From UBA7374 sp049890275 (GTDB taxonomy: Bacteria; Verrucomicrobiota; Verrucomicrobiia; Opitutales; Coraliomargaritaceae), in the NCBI GenBank assembly GCA_049890275.1, contig JBMHBT010000001.1, positions 1 to 64,000 of the forward strand: DNA of 64,000 bases. Reading direction: 5' to 3'. Positions 50,590-60,579 of this stretch are shown piece after piece (the stretch's first letter is position 1; every line of letters begins with the position of its first letter). A program made the translations under genes and the position numbers. The notes below the pieces were generated by a model that searched no databases, was not told where the DNA came from, and was given only the letters and a program-made list of their open reading frames with translations.

Positions 50590-51024
50590 ATGGCCATTAA
50601 AAATAAGGTACTGGAATCAGAGGACAAGGTCGACATTACCCCAATGATCGACGTGGTCTTTCTGCTGCTGATCTATTTCATGTTCCTCCCTCTCCAGCAA
50701 GAGGCAGATATTGGCATCAAACTACCCAGCGACAGCCCGCCGGCTGAGGACCTAAAACTACCCAGTGAGCACATCGTTGAAGTTTTCCCCAATGGACTGA
50801 TCCTGCTCAATGGTTCGCCAACGGATAGTAATAATGATCGGGTTATGCCACGTCTAACCCGTACCCTAACCCGCCTGAAACAATCATCAGACCGTGCGGG
50901 AATTGATACGGTCGTTAAAGTTCAGGCCGATCCAGACTCGCCCCACCAACGTTCGATTGACGTACTCAACGCGTGCTCCAAGGCAGAGATCAAAAAGGTA
51001 TCTTTTGCCGCGTACGGGCTCTAA
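50590..51024 (+). CDS. ExbD/TolR-family protein, second copy
   Basis: 144 residues. Helix with the conserved Asp (DITPMIDVVFLLLIYFMFLP), then the periplasmic domain (IVEVFPNGLILLNGSPTDS ... VVKVQADPDSPHQRSIDVLNACS). It lacks the acidic cytoplasmic start of the first copy. The gene follows within two bases of it and is followed 20 bases later by the TonB-like/VWA gene. A pair of unequal ExbD proteins is seen in several Gram-negative Exb operons with non-canonical partners. Confidence 0.92.
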   Translation: MAIKNKVLESEDKVDITPMIDVVFLLLIYFMFLPLQQEADIGIKLPSDSPPAEDLKLPSEHIVEVFPNGLILLNGSPTDSNNDRVMPRLTRTLTRLKQSSDRAGIDTVVKVQADPDSPHQRSIDVLNACSKAEIKKVSFAAYGL

Positions 51025-51044
51025 TCTACTATTCTTACGGACGT

Positions 51045-52424
51045 ATGATCACAAAGAATCTCAAATCGAAGATCAACCCCATGCTGATGAAAGTGATTAT
51101 CATCAGCGTAATCGTGCACATAGTAGCTGGATTCATTGCCGGTGTCGTTACCATCGCCACGAATGTGATCAAAGAAGACGCACAGTTTGAAGAACCTCCG
51201 GTCATGGAGGAACAGGAGCCACCCAAGGAAGTAAAAATTGAGATCAAGCCGCCGCCACAGCAAAATCAACCGATGCAGAAACTGAGTCTGCGTAACATTG
51301 GTAATATTGCAGTAGCCGAAGTAGACGTAAATTTGCCCTCTATGAGCGACAGTTTTACCGTCAGTGGAGGAGTCGGTAATCTGAGCGGTGGAAGTCTCCT
51401 CGGCGGCTCTCGGGGCGGAATCGACTTTGGCATGTCCAGCGTCAATGTATTTGGACTAAAAACAAAGGCGGAACGTATCCTTTTTGTCATTGATGTCGGG
51501 CGGCAAATGCTGACGGATGCCAAGGGGGGCGTTGGAAGTTACCGCGTCATTAAGGATGAAATCACCAACATGGTTGGCAATCTTTCCGCCGGGACACTCT
51601 TCAACGTCATGTTGCATGATCGTCGCCGGGTGATGCTCTTTAAAAAGAAATTGGTCAGCGCTGGAGAAGAAGTGCACAACGATCTTGTAAAATGGTTACG
51701 GCCCATCAATGCAGATGCATCCAGCCCGGGATTCGAAGGCAACTACCCGGCAAAAGTCCCAGGCTTAAAGACACTTCCCAATGAAATGGTTCACGACACC
51801 ATTACCAGCACCGGATTCCAGGGGAACGAAACCGGATTCCTTACTCAGTTCGCTGTCGAACAGGGCGTCGATGCTATCTTTCACATAGCCGGTTATCATA
51901 AGGGCTTTGAACGACTTCGCCGCAATATGACCCCGGAGGAAGAAGCGGATTGGCAGAAAGTCATTAGCCAGCCGAAGTACCAAAAACAACTTGCAGAACA
52001 CGAGCTTGAAGTGCCTAAAATGCAACAACGCGTCAATGCACGCCTAGCTGAAATCAACCGCGAAAGAAGAGCGAAAGGACAGGCCATCCGAGTTCTTGAC
52101 CAGCGCCACGGTGTCTATACACAAGCCAACGAACTCGGCCTGAAATGGAATGTGCCTCACCCCGGATGGCGTCCCTACCCTTTTGTTACGCCAAGAGAAT
52201 CCGCTCAATATTTCAAAAAAGTTAACGAAGAGCTCTACGGCCAATTCGATAAAACGCCTCCTTCCGTCAATGTAGTTCTCTTCCTTGCAGAGGATGAACC
52301 CATGACAAAACAAGAAGAGAAGCAACTCAATGACTTTACTCGCTTCTTCAAAGGCAAGTACCGCATCATTCGTGGCGGAAAAGCAATCCGACAAGCGGCT
52401 ACCGCAGCGACAACGACTCAATAG
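51045..52424 (+). CDS. TonB-like membrane anchor fused to a degenerate VWA-like domain
   Basis: 459 residues from the ATG at 51045. A TonB-like N-terminus has one helix (VIIISVIVHIVAGFIAGVV) and a Pro/Glu/Lys-rich stretch (EEQEPPKEVKIEIKPPP). From about residue 145 there is a von Willebrand factor A-like fold (RILFVIDVGRQM, YRVIKDEITNMVGNL, TLFNVMLHD). The metal site DxSxS reads D150-V-G-R-Q, so both serines are lost and MIDAS metal binding is doubtful. Residues about 280-370 form an inserted helical, charged region. It occupies the slot of TonB in an ExbB-ExbD operon and is probably the moving or sensing element. Confidence 0.8.
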   Translation: MITKNLKSKINPMLMKVIIISVIVHIVAGFIAGVVTIATNVIKEDAQFEEPPVMEEQEPPKEVKIEIKPPPQQNQPMQKLSLRNIGNIAVAEVDVNLPSMSDSFTVSGGVGNLSGGSLLGGSRGGIDFGMSSVNVFGLKTKAERILFVIDVGRQMLTDAKGGVGSYRVIKDEITNMVGNLSAGTLFNVMLHDRRRVMLFKKKLVSAGEEVHNDLVKWLRPINADASSPGFEGNYPAKVPGLKTLPNEMVHDTITSTGFQGNETGFLTQFAVEQGVDAIFHIAGYHKGFERLRRNMTPEEEADWQKVISQPKYQKQLAEHELEVPKMQQRVNARLAEINRERRAKGQAIRVLDQRHGVYTQANELGLKWNVPHPGWRPYPFVTPRESAQYFKKVNEELYGQFDKTPPSVNVVLFLAEDEPMTKQEEKQLNDFTRFFKGKYRIIRGGKAIRQAATAATTTQ

Positions 52425-52479
52425 TACGCTACCGGGTAGTTGGTCTTTAGTTACCTCAGCAATCGGACAGCAAGGCGTA

Positions 52480-53499
52480 TCAATCGTCTTGCAGGACTGA
52501 CTTCGGAGTACGGTCGACAAAGAACAAGCCCCAGTGCTTTTCCGCACCGTTTGCATTATCCGGATCCCCCTTCCAGGGCTCATCAAAAGCCTCAAAGAAA
52601 AAAACCGTTGTATTGTTCGCCTTCGCCCAATCTTTCAGCTCGTTGTAGTAACGCTTTTGCTGCGCTTCTCCGGCACGCTCGCCAAATTCACTGGCAGTCG
52701 TCGCCCAGCCGGCCTCAAGGATGGCCATCGGTGTATCCGGAAGCGCCTCTCGTACCTGCTCCAGAGTCTCAATCGTAAAGCTCATCCCTTCCTCAATGCC
52801 GCGACCTTCCCAAAGACCGTAGGTATGCACACCCAAAAAGTCGACCTCAGCAGCCAATCGAGCCCCTTCGGCATCCTTCCACCATCCATAGCTCTCTGCT
52901 ACCGTAACCGGCTGCCCGGCACCCGCCTTAACCCGCCGCACATAGTCGATCACTCCGTCCAGCGTCATCATGTGGTCATTCCAAAAAACCAGCGCCTCAT
53001 TACCTACATTGATGGCTACAATTATCTCCTTGTACTCATTGGCCAAGCGAATGGCTTCATCCACCTCAGCACTATTTTTTACCTTATTATCGGCCAATTT
53101 CTCGGCAGGAATCGGCTCGGTTAGCCAGTGGCAGTTTTCGTGATTCGAAACTTCGGCATCCAGCCAAACCCCCAAACAAACCTTTATTGGCAAGCCATGA
53201 TCACGGATCACATCCAAGGTCATGCGAGTATTCTCACCGGAATCATACATCCGAATCAAACGGAAGCCCTCCTTCTCTAAAATTTTCAAATCTTCCAGTA
53301 TTTCCTCTGAAGAGGGGTTGACGGCTCCCTCACCACGATCCGGGTGCTGGCCTTCGCGGAATCCGGAATAGGCCACAGCCCAATGTTCTCCCTCAATCAG
53401 GGCATCGGGACTTTGGGTCAGTGTTACTGCGTATGTTTCGATCACAAAAAAAACGGGGAGGAGGAATCGGGATAAAGTAACCATTGTATTTTTTCTCAT
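52480..53499 (-). CDS. Exported GH17-like beta-1,3-glucanase family protein
   Basis: 339 residues from the ATG at 53499, with other ATGs at 53505 and 53520. Signal peptide VTLSRFLLPVFFVIETYA. The TIM-barrel of the GH17 type is suggested by FRLIRMYDSG, the acid/base region VGNEALVFWND, VDFLGVHTYGLWEG, the nucleophile region MAILEAGWAT and FFFEAFDEPWKG. It likely hydrolyses or remodels beta-1,3-glucan such as laminarin or a self-made glucan. No other polysaccharide-utilisation genes are adjacent. Confidence 0.8.
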   Translation of the reverse strand: MRKNTMVTLSRFLLPVFFVIETYAVTLTQSPDALIEGEHWAVAYSGFREGQHPDRGEGAVNPSSEEILEDLKILEKEGFRLIRMYDSGENTRMTLDVIRDHGLPIKVCLGVWLDAEVSNHENCHWLTEPIPAEKLADNKVKNSAEVDEAIRLANEYKEIIVAINVGNEALVFWNDHMMTLDGVIDYVRRVKAGAGQPVTVAESYGWWKDAEGARLAAEVDFLGVHTYGLWEGRGIEEGMSFTIETLEQVREALPDTPMAILEAGWATTASEFGERAGEAQQKRYYNELKDWAKANNTTVFFFEAFDEPWKGDPDNANGAEKHWGLFFVDRTPKSVLQDD

Positions 53500-53655
53500 A
53501 TTCATAGGCCGTGCAGACATCGGGTCAACCTATTTGTTGCATAGTATTGCAGTATATTTACCCCATCGATCCACTCGACCAATCCACTCGCACAAAGAGC
53601 GGTTTACTTCGGCCCAGTCGATCGACCGTAAGCGTATAAACCATACTTCTCTGCT

Positions 53656-53682
53656 GAAAAATGCAGTGTGAGTCGGCCTCAC
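53656..53682 (-). terminator. Weak terminator-like hairpin after the CrtI-like gene
   Basis: On the minus strand GTGAG-GCCGA-CTCAC followed, six bases later, by TTTTT. The stem is only five base pairs, so efficiency is doubtful. Position just after the stop codon at 53697 supports the reading. Confidence 0.4.
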
Positions 53683-53696
53683 AGAATTGGAAAAAC

Positions 53697-55172
53697 TTAT
53701 GCGGTCGCCGCTGCCTCGAGACGAGACTGCTCAAAGAGCCACTTGTCCAGTTTGTTGGCAACAATCACTCCGTAATTCATCGTCCCCAGCCAGCCCGACA
53801 TGATAATGCCAACAGAGCCTGCGTGATAAAGACCCCCGATTTGCTCCGGCAAACCCATTGAAATCTTCAATCCCTCAAACTTCGTACCAAAAGAAGTCCC
53901 CTGCATCGATCGTGTATAACGATTTACCGTGCGAGGCGTCGCTGCCTCAATATGATCAATCTTATCGCGCACCCCTGGAATAAAAGTCTCCAGACTCGAC
54001 ACACACTCCTCGCAAAGTCGCTGCTTTTCCGCCTCGTATGCCTCTTCATCTAAATCATTCCATTCATCCCAACGGGCATTTAGAGAAGCTACAACGGCAT
54101 ACCTCTCGTCCTTCAAGTGCGGCCGTGTTTCCGGATAGTAGACAGAAAACGTGTGGCTGGAAGTTTGTATCGAAGTGAGCTCTTCAATGCTGTACTCGGG
54201 CGCCTTGGAAGTGAAGACCAAGTCACCAATATTCGGGATGGTCTCCCCCTTGCGAATCCCCATGTATACCTGGCAGGAACTGGTGTTGTTCCGCACCGAG
54301 CGAGCTTCTTTCATGAAATCATCGGTGAAATTTTTCTCACCGACCATCTGTTCAATCGTCGTTCGCAAATTGGCATTCGAGAGCACGGCCTTACAACGAA
54401 CCGTACGCTCCGGAAACTCTTCCCCTCCGGTATTCTGGCTACGCACCCGAACTGCGGCAACTTGGCCATCCTCAATATCGATCCCTTCCACTAAAGCACA
54501 TTTTCGCACCTCGCAGCCATTTTTCTGTAGCTCCGCTACCATCTTCTTCACCAGAGTGTCCGTACCTCCCTGAAAGGTGAAGACACCCTTGTTCATGAAA
54601 TTTGAAAAAACAATTCCGTACGTAATCGCCGGGTCATTGACATGGGAACCATTCGCATAAGAAATCGGCTCCATCAATAAGCGGTGTACGTCTGTACGAC
54701 CCGGAAAAAACTCCTCAAACATCTCACCCGTTGTCTGTGTGTTATCGTCGTAGAAGTTCATTTGACGCAAGTGTTCGTAGAATGCTTCGACGCGCTCGAG
54801 CTCGATCTTAAAATCTTTAACCAAGATTCGAGTAAAATCTTCGCGATCAAAACTCGTCCATACATCCATCTGCGGGTTGATAAAACGGACGTCCTTCAGT
54901 TGATGAATTGAATCAGCGATCTCTCGTGTCCAGTACTTCCGACAGGATTTGACCATACCATGAGGGAAACCATGCAGGGATATATCGAATATGTGGCTGC
55001 CCGGACGTTTGAACCAAGTGGCCAGACCGCCAAACTGATAATGGTGCTCCAGCAGCAATACCTTGTGCCCGTTTTTTGATAAGTAGTTTGCGCTGGTCAA
55101 ACCACCCAATCCGGAGCCAACCACGACTACGTCGTAAGAATCTTCAATACCTGCTAACCAGTCTTTAGCCAT
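53697..55172 (-). CDS. CrtI/phytoene-desaturase-like FAD oxidoreductase
   Basis: 491 residues. N-terminal dinucleotide-binding motif VVVGSGLGGLTSANYLSKNG followed by the acidic end of strand two (LLLEHH). The family core (FTFQGGTDTLVKKMVAELQKNG, CKAVLSNANLRTT) and the C-terminal FAD-binding GLYHAGSVGIIMSGWLGTMNYG match the phytoene desaturase, carotenoid isomerase and retinol saturase superfamily. Substrate cannot be read from sequence, and no carotenoid genes are near. It may act on carotenoid-like or other polyunsaturated lipids. Confidence 0.82.
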   Translation of the reverse strand: MAKDWLAGIEDSYDVVVVGSGLGGLTSANYLSKNGHKVLLLEHHYQFGGLATWFKRPGSHIFDISLHGFPHGMVKSCRKYWTREIADSIHQLKDVRFINPQMDVWTSFDREDFTRILVKDFKIELERVEAFYEHLRQMNFYDDNTQTTGEMFEEFFPGRTDVHRLLMEPISYANGSHVNDPAITYGIVFSNFMNKGVFTFQGGTDTLVKKMVAELQKNGCEVRKCALVEGIDIEDGQVAAVRVRSQNTGGEEFPERTVRCKAVLSNANLRTTIEQMVGEKNFTDDFMKEARSVRNNTSSCQVYMGIRKGETIPNIGDLVFTSKAPEYSIEELTSIQTSSHTFSVYYPETRPHLKDERYAVVASLNARWDEWNDLDEEAYEAEKQRLCEECVSSLETFIPGVRDKIDHIEAATPRTVNRYTRSMQGTSFGTKFEGLKISMGLPEQIGGLYHAGSVGIIMSGWLGTMNYGVIVANKLDKWLFEQSRLEAAATA

Positions 55173-55263
55173 AATCGTATAATTTCGTCGTTACGCTTTA
55201 TTACTCTGAAGTGGGAATGATAATTTTCAAATAAGGAAGCCAGATATCTCCACCCAATTCCAA

Positions 55264-55902
55264 TTAAAATCCATTCACACTCGCCGGCGCCCGTTCCTGG
55301 TCATCCTCCACCCGCATCTCGGCTAATCGAATATCCAATGCCGAATCAAATATCATAACGGTCGTTTGGCCTATTTTTTTACCCCGGACTTTTCCATCAT
55401 GTCGTTCCATATCAAAACCGAAAGCAGAATCACCTTCCGCCTCTTCAGTCGCAGTCTTGTCCACTTTCTTCCAGTAAGAACCTTGTGCCAGAGTTGCCAG
55501 CAGCAACTTCATTTCAGGATCGGTCATCGGCTGACTGCGCTTGTAGACCTCCAGCATGGAGACACCCCGAACATAAAGAACATGAATATCCCATCCGGGG
55601 TGCACTCGTTGTTCCTCCATATCGGATGACTTCGGCTTCCGACCGTCGATGGTTTTGTAATAGATCCGCAAATCCGTTGAATCTGGCATAAATTCAAGAA
55701 ACTTCATGTAGGGCATATTACGGCGCCGATTCGACTCGACGACATCATCCCGATAAACGATCCCCCCCGCATTGAGCAAACGTCGCTCCAGCGAATCCCG
55801 ACTTTCCCCAATCCGTGCCTCCACAGAGGGATTGAGCCATACAAACAGGCCACAGAAAAAAGAACAGAAAGAGAAGGTCTGGAGTCTGGGGAATTTCATC
55901 AT
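55264..55902 (-). CDS. Exported protein of unknown function
   Basis: 212 residues. Signal peptide LQTFSFCSFFCGLFVWLNPSVEA. The mature part (RIGESRDSLERRLLNAGGIVYRDD ... WDIHVLYVRGVSMLEVYKR ... LLATLAQGSYWKKVD) resembles small envelope proteins of this lineage that begin with an 'IGES...le.Rl' motif, but no named family with a known function is recognised. Monocistronic, opposite to dgt and separated from it by 58 bases. Confidence 0.75.
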   Translation of the reverse strand: MMKFPRLQTFSFCSFFCGLFVWLNPSVEARIGESRDSLERRLLNAGGIVYRDDVVESNRRRNMPYMKFLEFMPDSTDLRIYYKTIDGRKPKSSDMEEQRVHPGWDIHVLYVRGVSMLEVYKRSQPMTDPEMKLLLATLAQGSYWKKVDKTATEEAEGDSAFGFDMERHDGKVRGKKIGQTTVMIFDSALDIRLAEMRVEDDQERAPASVNGF

Positions 55903-55960
55903 TAAATAAAAGTTCGCAAATTGTTCAGAGTCACGAGAGAAAACCAGAAGCCAGCACCGG

Positions 55961-57247
55961 ATGCAAAACTCATTTTATAACGAATTTGATCAGGAACGAT
56001 TTCCCGATACCCAATCACCGGAAGGCGAATACCGGAATGCCTTTCAAATTGAGCGGGACCGCATCATCTTTGCCTACCCCTTTCGCAAACTGCAGTCCAA
56101 GACCCAGGTTTTCCAGTCCGGCGAGTATGATTTCTACCGCACCCGCCTGACGCACTCCATCGAAGTCGCCAAGATCGGTCGCTCTATTTGCCACTTCCTC
56201 CAGACCAGCAGTCCGCACCTACGGGATGACTTTTTTATCGACCCGGACCTGACGGAAGCCATCTGCCTCGCTCACGACCTCGGCCATCCTCCCTTTGGAC
56301 ACATCGGCGAGCGCAAGCTCAACCAAATGATGGCTGCAGAAGGCGGGTTCGAAGGCAACGCTCAGACCCTCCGTATTCTCACCGAACTTCTTTACGAACG
56401 GCCCGGTCGCACCAAAGGCATCGCACCAACCCGCGCCCTACTCGACGGCGTACTAAAGTACAAAGCACTGCAAAAAGAGTGGCATGAGGAGAAAGGTGAG
56501 TTTCCCGGTAACCATTTTATCTATGATGAGCAGGTAGATTTGCGTACCTCTGTGATTGGAGATATTTCCGGATCGGCGGAGCTCAATACTCCTGCGGCAC
56601 TGAACCAATTAAAAAGTATCGAATGCCAAATTATGGATTGGGCCGATGACACTGCCTACTCCCTACACGATATCGTCGATGGTATTCATGCACGCTACAT
56701 CAACGTAGGCAGCCTCAACGAATGGGCGCAAAATCAAGGGCTGACGGCAGAAGAAAAAAACTATCTGGACAAGCTCTGCGATGTTATTCGATCTGGCAGT
56801 TACGAGCCCTACTTTGGCAGCCGTATCGGAAAATTTGTTCATGGTTGCCAACTCCAGCGCAGGGAAGGTTTTTTAAGCGAGCAAACCCAAAGGCACGCAT
56901 TCGACTTATCCATCGATCCCGACGTCCAAGCTGAAAGTGCCCTTTATAAACGGATCGCACTGGATTTGATTTTCCGCTCCACCCAAATCCAACAAATCGA
57001 ATTCAAAGGCGGGCACCTACTGGAAAAACTCTTTCATGCACTGGCGGAACACTGCACCGGAAATGGTAAAAACCGTTTGCAAATCCTACCGGAATCGGTC
57101 CGCCAGCTCATTGACGCAGAAGAGGACACCCGCTCCCAAATGCGGCGCCTCTGTGATTATATTGCCGGACTGACCGACGGACAAGCGGTCCGCATCTATA
57201 AGCGACTCTTCGATCCCGGCTTTGGCTCCATCTCCGAGCTCGTTTAA
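55961..57247 (+). CDS. dgt: Deoxyguanosinetriphosphate triphosphohydrolase-like HD protein
   Basis: 428 residues. HD-domain dNTPase that cleaves triphosphate from dNTPs. Metal ligands are in RTRLTHSIEVAKIGR and CLAHDLGHPPFGHIGE. IFAYPFRKLQSKTQVF near the N-terminus, NHFIYDEQVDLRTSVIG and DWADDTAYSLHDIVDGIH are typical of the bacterial dGTPase type. It controls nucleotide pools; related proteins also act in phage defence by depleting dNTPs (family knowledge). It converges with cstA, 10 bases between stops. Confidence 0.9.
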   Translation: MQNSFYNEFDQERFPDTQSPEGEYRNAFQIERDRIIFAYPFRKLQSKTQVFQSGEYDFYRTRLTHSIEVAKIGRSICHFLQTSSPHLRDDFFIDPDLTEAICLAHDLGHPPFGHIGERKLNQMMAAEGGFEGNAQTLRILTELLYERPGRTKGIAPTRALLDGVLKYKALQKEWHEEKGEFPGNHFIYDEQVDLRTSVIGDISGSAELNTPAALNQLKSIECQIMDWADDTAYSLHDIVDGIHARYINVGSLNEWAQNQGLTAEEKNYLDKLCDVIRSGSYEPYFGSRIGKFVHGCQLQRREGFLSEQTQRHAFDLSIDPDVQAESALYKRIALDLIFRSTQIQQIEFKGGHLLEKLFHALAEHCTGNGKNRLQILPESVRQLIDAEEDTRSQMRRLCDYIAGLTDGQAVRIYKRLFDPGFGSISELV

Positions 57248-57257
57248 TCCAGCACCC

Positions 57258-58871
57258 TCAGGCTTCCGACCCGACAACCGAGCCGGTAGGCTTGGCAACA
57301 AAACGCAGCGACATCACGCTGACATAGAGACCCAGCGCGAGCATCCCACAGGCAACACCACCCAGCAGACTAAACGGACCGTTTTCCATAACCATCAGCG
57401 TTAAGGCCATCATCGGCATGACCACCATGAAAAGCGCAGGCACAAGTGCGAAACCAAAAGCAATCCGGCGATCCTTCAAAAATACCACGAAAGTGATCAA
57501 GGCCAGAGCTGCCAGCAATTGATTAGTTGAGCCAAAGAGTGGCCAAATTGCTTTCCATGCTGGAATCACAGTACCATCCGGCCCTTCAAAGGTAGTGAAA
57601 GCAGCCAGGGCAGGAAGTAGTAAAACAACAAAGGTACCACCGAAACGAGTCCAGACGTTCCTTTTTTCAAGTAACTCCTCCAACAGAAAACGAGTCAATC
57701 GAGTCGAAGTATCCAGCGTAGTGAGCAAAAATGTACTCACCGCCAGAGTCGCAAAGGCCAGGCCCAGTTCTGGAGAGAAGCCCAAGGCGGAAAAGAAAAT
57801 GGATGCTCCATTGGAAAAAGCAGCAACCGGGCTACCCGTTAGTCCACCGGCTACACCGAGACAGGCCACGGCAAAGACGGCCAAAAAGCCCTCCACCAAC
57901 ATAGCCCCATAAGCCACTTTCTTCACATCCCGCTCTGTCCGCAACTGCTTCGAAGTCGTACCGCTACTCACGATACTGTGAAAGCCACTACAGGCACCAC
58001 AGGCGACAGTAATAAAAAGAAAAGGAGCTAGGTATTGCAGATCCTTCGGTTCAAAACTCGTGAAGACAGGCAAGTCCACTCCACCTCCATGGACGACCAT
58101 CCCGAGAATCCCCAATAACAGAATCGCATAGAGAAAAGTCGCACTGAGAAAATCTCTCGGCTGCATCAATGTGCCGACCGGCAGAATAGCAGCCACGTAA
58201 CAGTAGAGAAACACAAGCCCCAACCAAACCGGCTTATCAAAACTCGGCGCCGGGAATTGCACACCGACCCAAAGTCCTAGGTAGGTTAAAAAGACAAATA
58301 AAGCGATAGCCAAGCCGGTCGGCATCCAACGGCGCCGCAAAACCAAACCGAATAAAAATGCCGTCACAATAAACCAACCCGAAGCCGTCGCCACTTCAGG
58401 CTGACCCATAAAGCCGGATACCGTCAGATCCAGAAATACAACAATAACATAGATTAGCGCAAGAATCACAAACCAGAGAAAGAGCTTACCCGTCCGCTCG
58501 CCGACCAGCCTACGGCAAGTAGACGTGATCGAGCGCCCCCCCTGACGAATCGACATCAAAGTACTTCCAAAATCATGCACACCACCGACAAACACGGCTC
58601 CAACAAGAATCCATATCCAAGTGGGAAACCATCCGAATAAAGAAGCCGCTATGATTGGCCCGACAATCGGCCCGGCACCGGCAATCGAAGAAAAATGGTG
58701 CCCAAAAAGTACCGGCGCGCGCGTCGGCACAAAATCAACGCCATCATCCACTTCACAAGCAGGCGTCGGACGATCCGGATCCACCCCGCAATGCCGCTCG
58801 AGAAAATTTCCATAAAACCGATAGGCGAGAATCAATACGATTGCTGTGAGTAATAATAAGCTAATGAGCAT
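57258..58871 (-). CDS. cstA: Carbon starvation protein A family transporter
   Basis: 537 residues with many hydrophobic helices. Family motifs: VLFGHHFSSIAGAGPIVGP at the N-terminus, HDFGSTLMSIRQGGRSI, VACGACSGFHSIVSSGTTSKQL, and STFLLTTLDTSTRLTRFLLEEL. CstA proteins take up peptides or pyruvate under carbon limitation. It is shorter than E. coli CstA (about 700), matching the compact form common in other phyla. No regulator gene is adjacent. Confidence 0.93.
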   Translation of the reverse strand: MLISLLLLTAIVLILAYRFYGNFLERHCGVDPDRPTPACEVDDGVDFVPTRAPVLFGHHFSSIAGAGPIVGPIIAASLFGWFPTWIWILVGAVFVGGVHDFGSTLMSIRQGGRSITSTCRRLVGERTGKLFLWFVILALIYVIVVFLDLTVSGFMGQPEVATASGWFIVTAFLFGLVLRRRWMPTGLAIALFVFLTYLGLWVGVQFPAPSFDKPVWLGLVFLYCYVAAILPVGTLMQPRDFLSATFLYAILLLGILGMVVHGGGVDLPVFTSFEPKDLQYLAPFLFITVACGACSGFHSIVSSGTTSKQLRTERDVKKVAYGAMLVEGFLAVFAVACLGVAGGLTGSPVAAFSNGASIFFSALGFSPELGLAFATLAVSTFLLTTLDTSTRLTRFLLEELLEKRNVWTRFGGTFVVLLLPALAAFTTFEGPDGTVIPAWKAIWPLFGSTNQLLAALALITFVVFLKDRRIAFGFALVPALFMVVMPMMALTLMVMENGPFSLLGGVACGMLALGLYVSVMSLRFVAKPTGSVVGSEA

Positions 58872-58989
58872 AGCTTACAGAAACCATTCTCTAAAATGAT
58901 TTCAACCATAGATCCTTCCACCCAAAGCGGACAAAAAAACTCAATATATTCTCTTTACAGTATATTCCAAAATTAACATATAAGAGCTT

Positions 58990-59373
58990 ATCGACACGCT
59001 TCAGACAACACACACGCTCAAGTGTATCTCAGACCCGCTGCGTTTACGCATCCTCAACCTGCTCGCGGCAGGCCCCTTGTGCGTATGCCATATTCAAGAG
59101 ATCCTCGACACAACCCAGGTCAGGATCTCCAAGCAATTGGCACTCATGAAACAAATCGAGCTCATCACCGCCACTCGCGAAGGTACCTGGATGCTTTATC
59201 AATTGAAAAAACCGATAAACGGACTACTTCAGGCCAACCTCTGTTATTTACGAAGTAGCTCATGCACGGAATTGGAGGCAGATTTACAAGCGCGGGAACA
59301 ACTCGTGCAGCGAATTCAAACGACACCCAACGATTGCCCCGCACCAGTCTGCGAAACCATTGGTTGCTGCTGA
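58990..59373 (+). CDS. arsR: ArsR-family transcriptional repressor, start codon unclear
   Basis: The winged-helix core is LKCISDPLRLRILNLLAAGP, then LCVCHIQEILDTTQVRISKQLALMK and TWMLYQLKKPINGLLQ, typical of ArsR repressors with a metal-sensing CxC (CVC) in the recognition region. The C-terminus is Cys-rich (SSSCTE, NDCPAPVC, IGCC). The homologous N-terminus lies in frame from 58984, directly after a TAA at 58981, yet it has no ATG, GTG or TTG before the TTG at 59077, which is inside the helix-turn-helix. Translation may use a rare start or the gene may be damaged. It heads the arsenic operon. Confidence 0.8.
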   Translation: MDTLQTTHTLKCISDPLRLRILNLLAAGPLCVCHIQEILDTTQVRISKQLALMKQIELITATREGTWMLYQLKKPINGLLQANLCYLRSSSCTELEADLQAREQLVQRIQTTPNDCPAPVCETIGCC

Positions 59374-59400
59374 CCTGTAGCACGATCATTCCACACGAAT

Positions 59401-59564
59401 ATGAACGAAACCAAACCAGAAAAACAAAAGCCAAGCGCCCCAAGCGAAACCAAACCGGGATTCTTCCAGCGGATATTTACCAAGCTGGATCAAACGATGA
59501 AGCAACAAGCTGATAAACAAGCACAGAACAGTTGCTGCTCCGGAAATGACGACAAAGGCGGGAA

Positions 59565-59574
<10 letters not shown>
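59401..59574 (+). CDS. Miniprotein with C-terminal double-Cys tail in the ars operon
   Basis: 57 residues from the ATG at 59401. A charged, Lys-rich N-terminus (KPEKQKPSAPSETKPG) and amphipathic middle (FFQRIFTKLDQTMKQQADKQ) end in SCCSGNDDKGGKCC, two vicinal Cys pairs suited to binding soft metals or arsenite. It lies 27 bases after arsR, and its stop overlaps the start of the permease gene by 10 bases, so translation is coupled. No named family recognised; arsenic or metal handling is inferred from the Cys pairs and neighbours. Confidence 0.75.
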
Positions 59575-60542
<968 letters not shown>

Positions 60543-60579
60543 CCCGAACGATGCAGCCGGACTTTAAAACAACCCGACT

